Counted from the first letter of the stretch, positions 32,861 through 41,389 are shown. The stretch: DNA of 64,000 nt from JAEVLT01 sp044598425 (GCA_044598425.1 CP172536.1:3162001-3226000), one strand, 5' to 3'. Notes: generated by a model not told the origin, from the sequence alone. Numbers and translations are program-made.

Positions 32861-33514
32861 ATGATACAAAACCAACAGGAATCAATGCACCAAAACATGC
32901 ATACAGGGGCTGTGCCGCAGCAGTTGAACCATGGTGGCCATGAGGTATTTGATGTTCAAGAAGTACTATCAGGAACAATCTGTACATTAAATCAATATAT
33001 GATGCTGCGTCCCAATGTGAAGGATCCGGAATTACGGGATATTCTTGACCGCCAATATCAATTCATTCAGGATGAATACAATATTACGCTCGAATGTTTC
33101 CAAACGGGGCAGGATCCTTCCAAGCCGACACAAAGCTATAAAATGAACCAGGAGAATGACTTTGTTTACGGTTTAACACCTTCGCAGCCAAAAAAACCAA
33201 TGCAATCGATGTCGGAAATATCCGACGAGTTCATTTCCGGCGCCATGCTTGCTGCATGCAAATCGGGCGCTTCTCATAAAACAATGGCTGCTCTGGAATC
33301 GACCAATCCGGTTGTGCGTCGCGTGCTTGCCGATTCGGTTCCAAATTGTATCGAAATGGCGTATGAGCTTTCCATTTATCAAAACAAACACCATTATTAC
33401 CAAGTGCCGCAGCTGGCTCAGCAGGACATGATCCAGATTTTAAATTCGTTCGCACCTGCCCAGGGCATGCCACAAACTTCGAACACGAACACGGGCATGA
33501 ATATGAAGCATTAA
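32861..33514 (+). CDS. spore coat protein with two Coat F-like domains
   Basis: A 217-aa protein. The N-terminus is Gln/His/Met-rich. The first helical domain (EVLSGTICTLNQYMMLRPNVKDPELRDILDRQYQF) and the second (EISDEFISGAMLAACKSGASHKTMAALESTNPVVRRVLADSV) each resemble half of a Coat F fold. The tail is Gln/Thr/Asn/Met-rich. GAAGGAGGAGATTGG precedes the ATG. It is likely a coat component expressed late in sporulation. It is the third coat-type gene in the window after those at 1261 and 1824. Confidence 0.75.
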   Translation: MIQNQQESMHQNMHTGAVPQQLNHGGHEVFDVQEVLSGTICTLNQYMMLRPNVKDPELRDILDRQYQFIQDEYNITLECFQTGQDPSKPTQSYKMNQENDFVYGLTPSQPKKPMQSMSEISDEFISGAMLAACKSGASHKTMAALESTNPVVRRVLADSVPNCIEMAYELSIYQNKHHYYQVPQLAQQDMIQILNSFAPAQGMPQTSNTNTGMNMKH

Positions 33515-33556
33515 AGAGAAAAGCTTTCTTTTCATAAGAAGGTAAGCTTAAATAGC

Positions 33557-33597
33557 AAAGAAGGACGCTTCCTTGAGAGGAGCGTCCTTCTTTCTTA
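33557..33597 (+). terminator. terminator after the coat protein
   Basis: AAAGAAGGACGCT pairs with AGCGTCCTTCTTT, followed by CTTACTTTCT. Confidence 0.82.
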
Positions 33598-33621
33598 CTT
33601 TCTGGTCAACGTATGTCTCAC

Positions 33622-33894
33622 TCAGAAAAATGGCAAAATCTGAGTAGTAATAGGCAACAAAATTAAACCTTGATACTTGGCTTCCTCCCACCACTTTCGT
33701 TCGGTAACGTTTTCTTTTGGAATGCCCCAGCGGATCAAATGGTTACTGACACCATATGGTACGAAGAAATGACCAACCTTGTTCTTTAGTTTGCGAATGG
33801 AGGGGTAATCCAAGTCCCCAAATACCGGATGGAAGTTTATAAATAATAAAGTGGCAATCACGATAACCACTATAAAAGTTACTAAAAAAATCAT
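33622..33894 (-). pseudogene. internally deleted metallo-beta-lactamase-fold hydrolase
   Basis: The 90-aa frame starts with an N-terminal membrane helix and FINFHPVFG, typical of the start of YtnP/RomA/NAPE-PLD-like MBL hydrolases. It then jumps to LDYPSIRKLKNKVGHFFVPYG and WGIPKENVTERKWWEEAKY, which normally follow the HxHxDH metal site. The metal-binding motif is absent (only its tail LDY remains), and the C-terminal metal ligands are gone. This is best read as a deletion plus truncation, not a functional enzyme. Confidence 0.65.
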
Positions 33895-34033
33895 GATCTT
33901 TTTAATCCTTCTTTTCTTGGAATGGGTTGACTATCTATCATTTTAACCTTCTGTTTTAGATGAAGAAACTAAAACAACCCCGGTTTCCCGAAAAAGGAAA
34001 TCAGGGGCTTGCTTTAAAAACGGGATCGTTTCG

Positions 34034-35023
34034 TTACTTAGAATTTAAAGCACCTACTACAGGATGCGGAACATAAGGTTCTTCCAAATATGCAACTTCT
34101 TCTGTCGTTAACTTAACCGATAGAGCACCCACGGAATCTTCAAGATGAGAAATTTTCGTAGCACCGATTATCGGAGCTGTGACGGGTTCTTTTTGCAGTA
34201 ACCAGGCAAGTGCAATTTGCGATCTTGGTGCCCCATATTTTTCTGCGATTTCCGCAACTCGCTCCACAATAAGTCTGTCTGTGTTTTCAGAGGCACCGTA
34301 TTTGGATTTCTGAACTTGATCTGTTTCTGAGCGAAGCGTTGTTTCCACCCAATCACGAGTCAATCGGCCTGATGCAAGCGGGCTATAGGGGATCACGCCG
34401 ATTTTTTCTTCCTTACAGAGCGGTAGCATCTCCCGTTCCTCTTCACGGTAGATGAGATTGAGATGGTTTTGCATTGAGACAAATTTGGTCCAGCCATTTT
34501 TCTCTGCTGTATGGTTCGCCTTTAAAAACTGCCATGCAAACATGGCTGACGCTCCGATGTATCTTGCCTTACCAGCCTTGACAACATCATGCAATGCTTC
34601 CATCGTCTCTTCAATTGGTGTGTTGTAATCCCAGCGATGAATTTGGTACAAGTCCACATAATCCGTTCCGAGGCGTTTAAGACTCTTATCAATTTCACTC
34701 ATAATATGTTTTCGGGAAAGACCTGAACCGTTTGGACCTTCATGCATGGGGAAATAAACCTTCGTTGCAAGGACAATTTCATCCCGATTGGCAAAATCTT
34801 TGAGCGCCCGTCCCACAAATTCTTCACTCGTTCCGTCTGAATACACATTGGCTGTGTCAAAAAAATTAATGCCTAAGTCAAGGGCTTTTTTCATAATGGT
34901 ACGGCTGCTTTCCTCATCAATTACCCATGGATGAATCCAGCGTTCTGCGACACCAAAACCCATACAACCTAGGCAAAATCTGGATACATCTAATCCTGTG
35001 TTACCAAGTTTTGTATATTCCAC
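34034..35023 (-). CDS. aldo/keto reductase
   Basis: A 329-aa NADPH-dependent oxidoreductase of the AKR superfamily. The TIM barrel shows GINFFDTANVYSDGTSE (catalytic Asp and Tyr), the catalytic Lys in LATKVYFP and the His in LYQIHRWD. The C-terminal coenzyme site is seen in IIGATKISHLEDSV. The substrate is unknown; it resembles the YajO/YcsN-like group. The GTG at 35023 is chosen, because GAGGG lies 8 bases upstream and the protein then begins VEYTKLGNTGLDVSRF as in the family. It is monocistronic. A decayed relative lies 230 bases further upstream. Confidence 0.87.
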   Translation of the reverse strand: MEYTKLGNTGLDVSRFCLGCMGFGVAERWIHPWVIDEESSRTIMKKALDLGINFFDTANVYSDGTSEEFVGRALKDFANRDEIVLATKVYFPMHEGPNGSGLSRKHIMSEIDKSLKRLGTDYVDLYQIHRWDYNTPIEETMEALHDVVKAGKARYIGASAMFAWQFLKANHTAEKNGWTKFVSMQNHLNLIYREEEREMLPLCKEEKIGVIPYSPLASGRLTRDWVETTLRSETDQVQKSKYGASENTDRLIVERVAEIAEKYGAPRSQIALAWLLQKEPVTAPIIGATKISHLEDSVGALSVKLTTEEVAYLEEPYVPHPVVGALNSK

Positions 35024-35249
35024 TTTATTAGCCCTCACTTTCGAAATGATTCCATCTGTTTATTATTATAAATAGATGCTTCTTCCTTGCAATAAGCAAA
35101 TAAACGGATTTTGTTGCTTAATAAACAAATTGATTAAAGTTGTTCAAAAACTTCAAAAAATTTCGGTACTCCTAATTTTACTTTCCGGTCAACACAAAAA
35201 AAGGAAGGCAGACGTTTTCACTCTTTTTTTCGGTTAGGATGGTGATTAC

Positions 35250-35695
35250 TTATTTGCCCAGTCCTGTTAAGAATTCAACGGTTTCTGGATCATAATGTGA
35301 GAAGAATAAACTTTGCTTTTAATCTAATTTTGGTATTTTATCCATGTCTTCGTTTGTTAATGCAAAATCAAAGACAGCAAAATTCTCGATCATTCGTTCT
35401 TTCTTTACCGTTTTCGGAATGACAACAACATTCCGTTGAATGAGATAACGAAGGGCCACTTGAGCCAACGATTTACCATATAGCTCACCAACTTCTTTAA
35501 GGGCTTCATTGTTGAAGAGATCATTCCTTCCTTCTGCAAAAGGACACCAAGATTCAACTTGAGCCCCGTATTTTTCCATGAATTTTTGGGATTGTTTTTG
35601 TTGGTTGAATACATGTGTTTCGACTTGGTTCACCATTGGTGTGATTTTTAAAGAGCTCAAATTCTGTAGGTCTATCATTTTTTTTAAGAAGCAAT
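35250..35695 (-). pseudogene. aldo/keto reductase remnant (N-terminally truncated, internal stop)
   Basis: The C-terminal half of an AKR5-like reductase remains: ITPMVNQVETHVFNQQ, WCPFAEGRNDLFNNEAL and RNVVVIPKTVKKERM. After KIPKLD a TAA interrupts the frame, but the same frame resumes with SLFFSHYDPETVEFLTGLGK and the natural stop at 35250. The catalytic Asp/Tyr/Lys half is missing. The remnant therefore carries both a 5' loss and a nonsense change. Confidence 0.8.
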
Positions 35696-35771
35696 TATGA
35701 ACTTGATTCATATAACTACGTTTTACTAAGACAAACTTAATTTTCGCCAAATATTGAACCATAAAATTTCC

Positions 35772-35820
35772 TAAAATAAAAGGAACCATAAAGTTTCCAA
35801 ACGGAAATTTTATAGTTCCT
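35772..35820 (-). terminator. terminator of ssrA
   Basis: On the minus strand, AGGAACTATAAAATTTCC, a GTTT loop and GGAAACTTTATGGTTCC form an 18-bp stem with G-U pairs, followed by TTTTATTTT. It lies about 37 bases beyond the tmRNA 3' end. Confidence 0.85.
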
Positions 35821-35856
35821 GTCACAAATTGTTACTAGTCTTTATCCACCTATGTA

Positions 35857-36216
35857 TGGTGGAGACGGTGGGAGTCGAACCCACGTCCAAAGATATCGGC
35901 ACTTAAGCTTCTACGAGTGTAGTCGACATATTCGCGCTTCGCCGATCCTTATGCCTGTCGACAGGCGTCCGGCCGGCTAGCCTGGTTGTTCTCTTCCTTC
36001 ATCCTCAGGCGGTGGAATCCGGCGTAGCCCACTATCGTTGAGTCCGCTACCCTACCACATGGGCGATGGAGGGACGAACCGCTAAAGTGCTATTAGGCAG
36101 CTAAAGCGAAAGAATTTTGTTGTTTGCCAGTTATTGGCTTTGACGTTTTTACGAGGCCGATCCCCTCGACTCGCAACCTAAGCTCGAACTACCCCTGTCG
36201 AATCCGTAGCGTCCCC
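35857..36216 (-). ncRNA. ssrA: tmRNA (ssrA)
   Basis: A 360-nt transfer-messenger RNA. The 5' end is GGGGACGCTACGGATTCGAC, and the 3' end is the T-arm GGGTTCGACTCCC with acceptor ...CCACCA encoded. The tag frame reads GKQQNSFALAA then TAA, giving AGKQQNSFALAA after the tRNA-derived Ala. The LAA end is the ClpXP/ClpAP recognition signal. It frees stalled ribosomes with SmpB, encoded just upstream on the same strand. Confidence 0.96.
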
Positions 36217-36220
36217 ATGT

Positions 36221-36336
36221 AAAAAAATCGGCGGCGAATCTCTTTGGCAACTTCGCTCGTTCAGATCCTCACGTACGTTAAAGTACGCTCCGGCCTTCTC
36301 TCACTTGTTTCCTCGACCTTCTTGCCGCTTTTTTCC
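36221..36336. repeat. long imperfect inverted repeat in the tmRNA leader region
   Basis: The ends GCGGC and GCCGC, each flanked by a T/A-run, enclose a structured core with CTCACGTACGTTAAAGTACG. Both strands end in a T-run after the stem, like a bidirectional terminator. It lies between the putative ssrA promoter and the mature tmRNA 5' end. Confidence 0.5.
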
Positions 36337-36337
36337 C

Positions 36338-36367
36338 AATATAATGGCCAGCCGCTTCTTTAAGCAA
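36338..36367 (-). promoter_or_regulatory. putative sigma-A promoter for ssrA
   Basis: Minus strand TTGCTT, about 18 bases, then TATATT (17 bases to TTATAT). It is about 120 bases upstream of the tmRNA 5' end, which would leave a leader to be removed by RNase P. Confidence 0.45.
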
Positions 36368-36515
36368 GCTTGACGTTAGGAAACTCAAGAATACTTGAGC
36401 TTTAAGTTATTTGCCGCAACCCTTGCGACAGTTATTATTATAGCACAGTCTCGGGAAAATTCAATTGTAAGTTTTTGTAAAAATACAACCTATTCGTTGC
36501 CGTCTTTCCCTATAG

Positions 36516-36983
36516 CTACATCTTCTGCCGTTCGCGAAATGCCCGCTCGATTTCGCGTTTCGCTTCTTTTTTCTTCAAATCTTCGCGCTTGTCGTAGTTC
36601 TTTTTACCTCTTGCCAGGCCGATCAAAATTTTGGCATAGCCATTTTTCAAATAGACCTTTAAGGGCACAAGCGCGTAGCCGGCCTCTTTTGTTTCTCCAA
36701 ACAGCTTGGCAATCTCCCGGTTGTGAAGCAGCAGCTTCCTTGGCCGTAACGGATCATGGTTATAGCGGTTTCCCTGCTCATACGGGCTGATATGCATGCT
36801 GTATAAAAAAGCTTCGCCATTTTGGATTCTCGCATACGAATCCTTTAAATTGACGCGCCCCGATCGAATGGACTTGATTTCGGTTCCTTGCAAAACAATC
36901 CCAGCTTCATATGTTTCTTCGATAAAATAATCGTGGTACGCCTTTTTATTTTGTGCAACCACTTTCCCCTCACCTTTTGGCAT
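36516..36983 (-). CDS. smpB: SsrA-binding protein SmpB
   Basis: A 155-aa protein that binds tmRNA and brings it to stalled ribosomes. It has the OB-fold core with NKKAYHDYFIEETYEAGIVLQGTEIKSIR, ISPYEQGNRYNHDPLRPRKLLLH and the basic C-terminal tail (KRE-DLKKKEAKREIERAF) that enters the empty mRNA channel. Met at 36983 is chosen: AGAGGTG lies upstream and it matches the family start MPKG. It is downstream of rnr and upstream of ssrA, the standard Bacillus order. Confidence 0.96.
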   Translation of the reverse strand: MPKGEGKVVAQNKKAYHDYFIEETYEAGIVLQGTEIKSIRSGRVNLKDSYARIQNGEAFLYSMHISPYEQGNRYNHDPLRPRKLLLHNREIAKLFGETKEAGYALVPLKVYLKNGYAKILIGLARGKKNYDKREDLKKKEAKREIERAFRERQKM

Positions 36984-37030
36984 GTTTTTCACCTCTCGTT
37001 CCATTGTAGCAGATTTGCGCGTCTGCCGAA

Positions 37031-37056
37031 AGAGAGCCTTATTTAAAAGGCTCTCT
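37031..37056 (-). terminator. hairpin between rnr and smpB
   Basis: AGAGAGCCTT and AAGGCTCTCT form a 10-bp stem, with TTTC after it on the minus strand. It may attenuate readthrough from rnr to smpB. Confidence 0.6.
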
Positions 37057-37073
37057 ACGAATGCATGTCCGAA

Positions 37074-39416
37074 TTACCGCCGTTTTTTCCGCTTCGTGCT
37101 TTTTGCTTTCGGCACGTTTTCGTAAAACTTGCGCTTCTTTTTCTTTGGCTTTTCTGCAGAAGAGAAATCGCCATTACGCTTGCGGCCTTCTTCCTGCTTA
37201 CCGCGGCGCGGTTTTTTCACATTGCTTCCTGTTTTAAAAACTTTCGGAGCTTCCGTTCGCTCTCGCCGGCGGGTGCCTTTCATGCCAACGATTTCAAAAT
37301 CAATCGAGCGCTCATCTTTGTTTACTTTTACAACTCGAACAGTAATTTCGTCGCCAATACGGAAGACGTTGCCTGTCCGCTCGCCAATCATCGCATAATG
37401 GCGCTCATCGAAGCGGTAGTAATCATCGGTCATATAGCTGACGTGGACAAGTCCTTCAATTGTATTCGGCAGCTCAACAAACATACCAAAGTTCGTTACC
37501 GAGCTAATAATCCCGTCATATTCTTCGCCAATCTTATCTTCCATGTATTCTGCTTTTTTCAGCTCATCGGTTTCCCGTTCAGCATCAACGGCGCGGCGCT
37601 CCATTTTTGACGAGTGCTCGGCAATTTCCGGAAGCCGGGCATTCCATTTCTCTCGCGTTGCCTCATCGAGCTTGCCTTCGATTAAATACGTCCGGATCAA
37701 GCGATGGACAATTGTATCCGGATAGCGGCGGATCGGCGATGTAAAATGCGTATAAAACTCCGTCGACAACCCAAAGTGTCCAAGGCTTTCCGGATCATAT
37801 TTCGCCTGCTGCATCGAGCGAAGCATCACAGTCGAAACAACCATTTCTTCCGGCTTGCCCTGCACTTCCTCGATAATCTCCTGGAGCGCTCTCGGGTGCA
37901 CCTCGTTGGCCGTTCCTTTTACGATACAGCCAAAATTGGTGATAAACTCGAAGAATCTCCTTAGTTTGTCTTCTTTCGGATCCTCATGAATCCGGTAAAT
38001 AAACGGTACATCCATCCAGTGAAAATGCTCGGCAACCGTTTCGTTTGCCGCCAGCATGAACTCCTCAATCAGCCGCTCCGCTACCGAACGTTCGCGCAAG
38101 ACAACATCTGTCGGTTTCCCTTCTTCATCGACCAAAACCTTTGATTCTTTAAAATCAAAGTCGATCGCACCGCGCTTCATTCGTTTATTGCGTAAAATCG
38201 CCGCCAGCTCTTCCATCAATTCAAACATCGGCACAAGCGACTCATAGCGCTTCCGTGTTTCTTCATCTTGATCAACAAGAATTTTATTCACATCGGCATA
38301 CGTCATTCGCTCTGTTGTTTTAATGACGCTTTGAAAAATTTCATGGTCGACGACGGTGCCATCTGGCGTAATCTCCATTGTGCAGGATAAAGTCAAGCGG
38401 TCGACCTTTGGATTCAATGAGCAAATACCGTTCGATAAACGATGGGGAATCATCGGGATAACCCTGTCGACTAAGTAAACACTCGTCGCTCTTTCTTCTG
38501 CTTCCCGGTCGATCGGCGTGCCTTCTTTTACATAATAGCTGACATCCGCGATATGTACGCCAAGCTTATAATGGCCATTTTCAAGTTTTGTTACCGTCAC
38601 GGCGTCATCCAGGTCTTTTGCATCGGCACCATCAATCGTGACAATCACTTCATTCCTTAGGTCACGGCGATTGGCCATTTCGCTTTCATCAATCGTATCC
38701 GGCGTTTCATTCGCCTGCTGGAGCACTTCTTCCGGAAAAGCGAGCGGCAGGCCGTGTTTATGAATAACGGAGAGAATGTCAACGCCTGGATCATTCTTAT
38801 GACCAAGAATTTCGATAATCTCTCCTTCAGCACTTTTTCTCCCTTCAGGATACGTTGTCAGCTTGACAACTACTTTATGGCCTTCCACTGCTCCCTTTGA
38901 AGCTGATTTTGGAATAAAAATGTCGCTGGCAAATTTTTTATCATCGGGAATCACAAAGCCAAAATGCTTGCTTTCGACATAAGTCCCGACCATTTGCTGT
39001 ATCCCGCGCTCAAGAATGCGAATAATGCTTCCTTCACGGCGCTGGCCGGAGCTTTCCGATGAAACTCGAACCAAAACGGTATCGCCGTGCATCGCATTGT
39101 TCGTTTCGGTTGGCGGGATAAAAATATCATCCATTCCCGGCTCATCCGGAACGACAAAGGCGAAGCCCTTGGCATGACCGGTCAGCTTCCCGCGGATTAA
39201 ATTCATTTTTTGCGGCAAGCCGTAACGGTTGCTTCGCGTCCGGACAACCAGCCCTTTTTCTTCCATATACACAAGTGCTTTGACAAACTCTTTAAAAACG
39301 CTTGAATCCTCGATTTCAAACGCCTGCTCAAGCTCTTGCACTGTCAACGGCTTGTACGCCTCATCTTTCATATAATGCAAAAGTTTCTCAACATGGGCTT
39401 TTATTGCTTCCTCCAA
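37074..39416 (-). CDS. rnr: ribonuclease R
   Basis: A 780-aa processive 3'-5' exoribonuclease. An N-terminal winged helix (1-65) is followed by two cold-shock domains and the RNB catalytic domain. This domain contains TIDGADAKDLDDAVTV, with the Asp cluster that holds two Mg ions, and HFTSPIRRYPD. The S1 domain follows (EYDGIISSVTNFGMFVELP), and the tail is very basic (KKPKKKKRKFYENVP). The start is TTG at 39416, with AGGAGGG six bases upstream, giving (M)EEAIKAHVEKLL. It degrades structured RNA and works with tmRNA/SmpB on non-stop messages; the gene order agrees. Confidence 0.96.
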   Translation of the reverse strand: MEEAIKAHVEKLLHYMKDEAYKPLTVQELEQAFEIEDSSVFKEFVKALVYMEEKGLVVRTRSNRYGLPQKMNLIRGKLTGHAKGFAFVVPDEPGMDDIFIPPTETNNAMHGDTVLVRVSSESSGQRREGSIIRILERGIQQMVGTYVESKHFGFVIPDDKKFASDIFIPKSASKGAVEGHKVVVKLTTYPEGRKSAEGEIIEILGHKNDPGVDILSVIHKHGLPLAFPEEVLQQANETPDTIDESEMANRRDLRNEVIVTIDGADAKDLDDAVTVTKLENGHYKLGVHIADVSYYVKEGTPIDREAEERATSVYLVDRVIPMIPHRLSNGICSLNPKVDRLTLSCTMEITPDGTVVDHEIFQSVIKTTERMTYADVNKILVDQDEETRKRYESLVPMFELMEELAAILRNKRMKRGAIDFDFKESKVLVDEEGKPTDVVLRERSVAERLIEEFMLAANETVAEHFHWMDVPFIYRIHEDPKEDKLRRFFEFITNFGCIVKGTANEVHPRALQEIIEEVQGKPEEMVVSTVMLRSMQQAKYDPESLGHFGLSTEFYTHFTSPIRRYPDTIVHRLIRTYLIEGKLDEATREKWNARLPEIAEHSSKMERRAVDAERETDELKKAEYMEDKIGEEYDGIISSVTNFGMFVELPNTIEGLVHVSYMTDDYYRFDERHYAMIGERTGNVFRIGDEITVRVVKVNKDERSIDFEIVGMKGTRRRERTEAPKVFKTGSNVKKPRRGKQEEGRKRNGDFSSAEKPKKKKRKFYENVPKAKSTKRKKRR

Positions 39417-39448
39417 GCGTATCCCTCCTATCAGGATGCTTTTTTAGC

Positions 39449-39538
39449 TAATCAGAATTTATATGGATAAATTCTGAACGCATAAATTCAACTACGCCTC
39501 ATGAACCGTCCAAAGGACTCGCCAGTCGACGAGTTTTC
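39449..39538. repeat. degenerate repeat family C, copy 1
   Basis: AAATTCAACTACGCCTCATG, AACCGTCCAAAGGAC and GAGTTTTCATTTA align with 42726-42783 (AACTGCGCTTTATGAACTG, TAAGGACCACCAATCA, TTTTTATTTA). It begins with ATCAGAATTTATAT, the end motif of family A. Confidence 0.5.
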
Positions 39539-39540
39539 AT

Positions 39541-39634
39541 TTATATTATCAGAATTTATATCTGAACTTCGATAACTGTCTAGCGCAAGCGCCCTATCGA
39601 CTACGTCGATGACCAAGGGCGCTTGCGCTTTTCT
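39541..39634 (-). repeat. interspersed repeat family A, short form, inverted (copy 4)
   Basis: In reverse complement it reads AAGAAAAGCGCAAGCGCCC, TTGGTCATCGACGTAGTCGA, TAGGGCGC, CTAGACAGTTATCGAAGTT and ATATAAATTCTGATAATATAA. It ends right at the esterase stop codon, just as copy 1 begins on a stop codon. Confidence 0.82.
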
Positions 39635-40374
39635 TAAACGGTCCAATCGAGTCTTTCCAAAAAGGCATAGACATCCTCATGAAGCTGGTCGCGTTCCTTA
39701 TCCAAGGTAATGACATGACTAGACTCTTCGTACCATTTGATTTCTTTCAAATCTGACTCGACTTCATTGTAAATAATATTGGCGCTGTCCGTATTGATCA
39801 TTTGATCATGGCGAGCCTGGACGACAAATGTCGGGGCATAGATGTGATCCACATGCTCGCGGACATCGGCAATCAATTCTTGCAATGCTTTTAATGTATT
39901 CATCGGTTGAAAAGCATTCATTTCTTTTTCGATTTGCTCCGGTGATTTTCCTTCCCGTTTTTTAAATTCGCGGGCATATTCCAAAACACCTTGGTACATC
40001 ACTTCTTCACTTTTTATATACATTGGTGCACACATGGGGATCATTCCCTTTATAGGAACAGTGTAACCTAATTTCAAGGAAAATACGCCGCCTAATGAAA
40101 GACCGGCCACGGCAATTTCATCATATCCTTTATTTTTTAAAAATTCATAGCCGTTCAGGACGTCCTGCCACCAATCTTCAGGACCGGTAAGGACGAGTTC
40201 TTCTGGAGGAACTCCGTGTCCTTTATAATGCGGCGCATGGCTTGTGTAGCCCTTTTTTTCTAAAAAACGGCCCAGCATCCGGACGTCTGCGGAGTTTCCG
40301 GTAAATCCGTGCAATAGCAGGACCGCTCTTTTTCCTGCTTCAAATGTAAATGGCTGCGGTGTTGAAACTTTCAT
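39634..40374 (-). CDS. est: carboxylesterase (Est30/YvaK family)
   Basis: A 246-aa alpha/beta hydrolase that cleaves short-chain carboxyl esters. HGFTGNSADVRMLGRF forms the oxyanion region, the nucleophile Ser93 is in GLSLGG, the Asp is in VQARHDQMIN and the His in SSHVITLD. It is extremely close in pattern to Geobacillus Est30. Met at 40374 is chosen, with AAGGGG upstream; the ORF start at 40398 is not conserved. It lies in the secG-est-rnr-smpB order. The natural substrate is unknown. Confidence 0.92.
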   Translation of the reverse strand: MKVSTPQPFTFEAGKRAVLLLHGFTGNSADVRMLGRFLEKKGYTSHAPHYKGHGVPPEELVLTGPEDWWQDVLNGYEFLKNKGYDEIAVAGLSLGGVFSLKLGYTVPIKGMIPMCAPMYIKSEEVMYQGVLEYAREFKKREGKSPEQIEKEMNAFQPMNTLKALQELIADVREHVDHIYAPTFVVQARHDQMINTDSANIIYNEVESDLKEIKWYEESSHVITLDKERDQLHEDVYAFLERLDWTV

Positions 40375-40487
40375 TGCTAAAATTCCCCTTTCTGTCATAC
40401 TTTAGTTTTAGCAAACGTGTGGGGAACAATCCAGAAATACGGCTTAGCTGCCCCCTGCATCTGTTTTTTCCATTAACTAAAACAACA

Positions 40488-40516
40488 AAAAACCCGGCCG
40501 CAAAGCCAGGTTTTTC
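40488..40516 (-). terminator. terminator after secG
   Basis: AAAAAACCCGGC and GCCAGGTTTTT pair across a short loop. On the minus strand it is followed by a T-rich run. Confidence 0.75.
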
Positions 40517-40524
40517 AATATCTA

Positions 40525-40758
40525 TTAAATTTTAAAATACGTAACGGCAAGGGTGAGCAAAAAGAACAGTACGGATAAAACAACTGTAATACGGTGGAGA
40601 ATTAAATCAACCCCCCGGGCTTTTTGTTTCCCAAATAATTGCTCGGCACCACCAGAAATGGCTCCAGATAACCCAGCACTTTTACCAGACTGAAGTAAAA
40701 CAATCACAATAAGTGCAATACTCACAATGACTAATAATGTAACAAATAATGCATGCAT
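40525..40758 (-). CDS. secG: preprotein translocase subunit SecG
   Basis: A 77-aa protein with two TM helices (residues 3-22 and 53-74) joined by the signature loop SGKSAGLSGAISGGAEQLFGKQKARG. It is the small subunit of SecYEG that eases protein export. Met at 40758 is chosen, because GGAGGTG lies 7 bases upstream and the family starts MHA. First gene of the secG-est-rnr-smpB block. Confidence 0.96.
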   Translation of the reverse strand: MHALFVTLLVIVSIALIVIVLLQSGKSAGLSGAISGGAEQLFGKQKARGVDLILHRITVVLSVLFFLLTLAVTYFKI

Positions 40759-40991
40759 GTAGGACACCTCCAGTTACGACGTACATTTCGCAGTATTTTA
40801 AATGTACCATAAATCGTGTAATTTAACAATAGAAGGAATGGGTCCACCGTCTAAACCGCTTTTTTTATTGAATGTCGTGCCCCTTAGAAGCGCGGATTTT
40901 CCGACAACTCCTCTTTTGGAACTGGACGGGCATTTCTGTCGCCTGTAATTCGAAGAATCCATTTTCAAAAAGTCGGATCTTTCGACAAAAT

Positions 40992-41253
40992 CGTCGAATT
41001 CCTCTATAAATGCGTCGAATTCGCCTTCAAACGAGTCGAATTCCTCTTCAAATACGTCGAATTTGCCTTTAAACCCGTCTAATCACTCATAAATCGCGTC
41101 GAATTCACCATCAAACGAGTCGATCAGTCTTCAAACGAGTCGAATTCGCCTTCAAATACGTCGAATCACTCTTGAAACGCGTCTAATTACCCTTCAAATA
41201 CGTCGAATCACTCTTGAAACGCGTCGAATTACCTTTAGAGTCGTCGAATTAGG
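40992..41253. repeat. 21-bp tandem repeat array between secG and eno
   Basis: About 12.5 copies of a 20-21 bp unit, CGTCGAATTCNCCTTCAAANG, head to tail with 60-90 percent identity between units. All units keep GTCGAATT or GTCTAAT. No frame is open across it, on either strand. The rest of the 631-base gap 40759-41389 holds the secG promoter and the eno terminator. Confidence 0.88.
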
Positions 41254-41313
41254 CATATGTACTTACTACTCCGATCAATACTATCAGACTTCAACTCAAT
41301 TAGCCATACGAAC

Positions 41314-41348
41314 GAAAAAACAAGGCGCCCATACGTCTATGAGCGCCT
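41314..41348 (-). terminator. terminator of the gap-eno operon
   Basis: AGGCGC-C-CATA and TATG-A-GCGCCT form a stem; on the minus strand it is followed by TTGTTTTTTC. Confidence 0.82.
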
Positions 41349-41389
41349 GATTTCGGAAAAGAGCTGCAATCGCAGCCTTTTCGTAAAAC

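Noticed and set aside
40992..41253. CRISPR array or repeat-protein gene (minus strand shows EFDSFEGEFDAF-like repeats)
   Set aside because: There are no unique spacers, units vary and have lengths of 20 or 21 bases, and stop codons break every frame.
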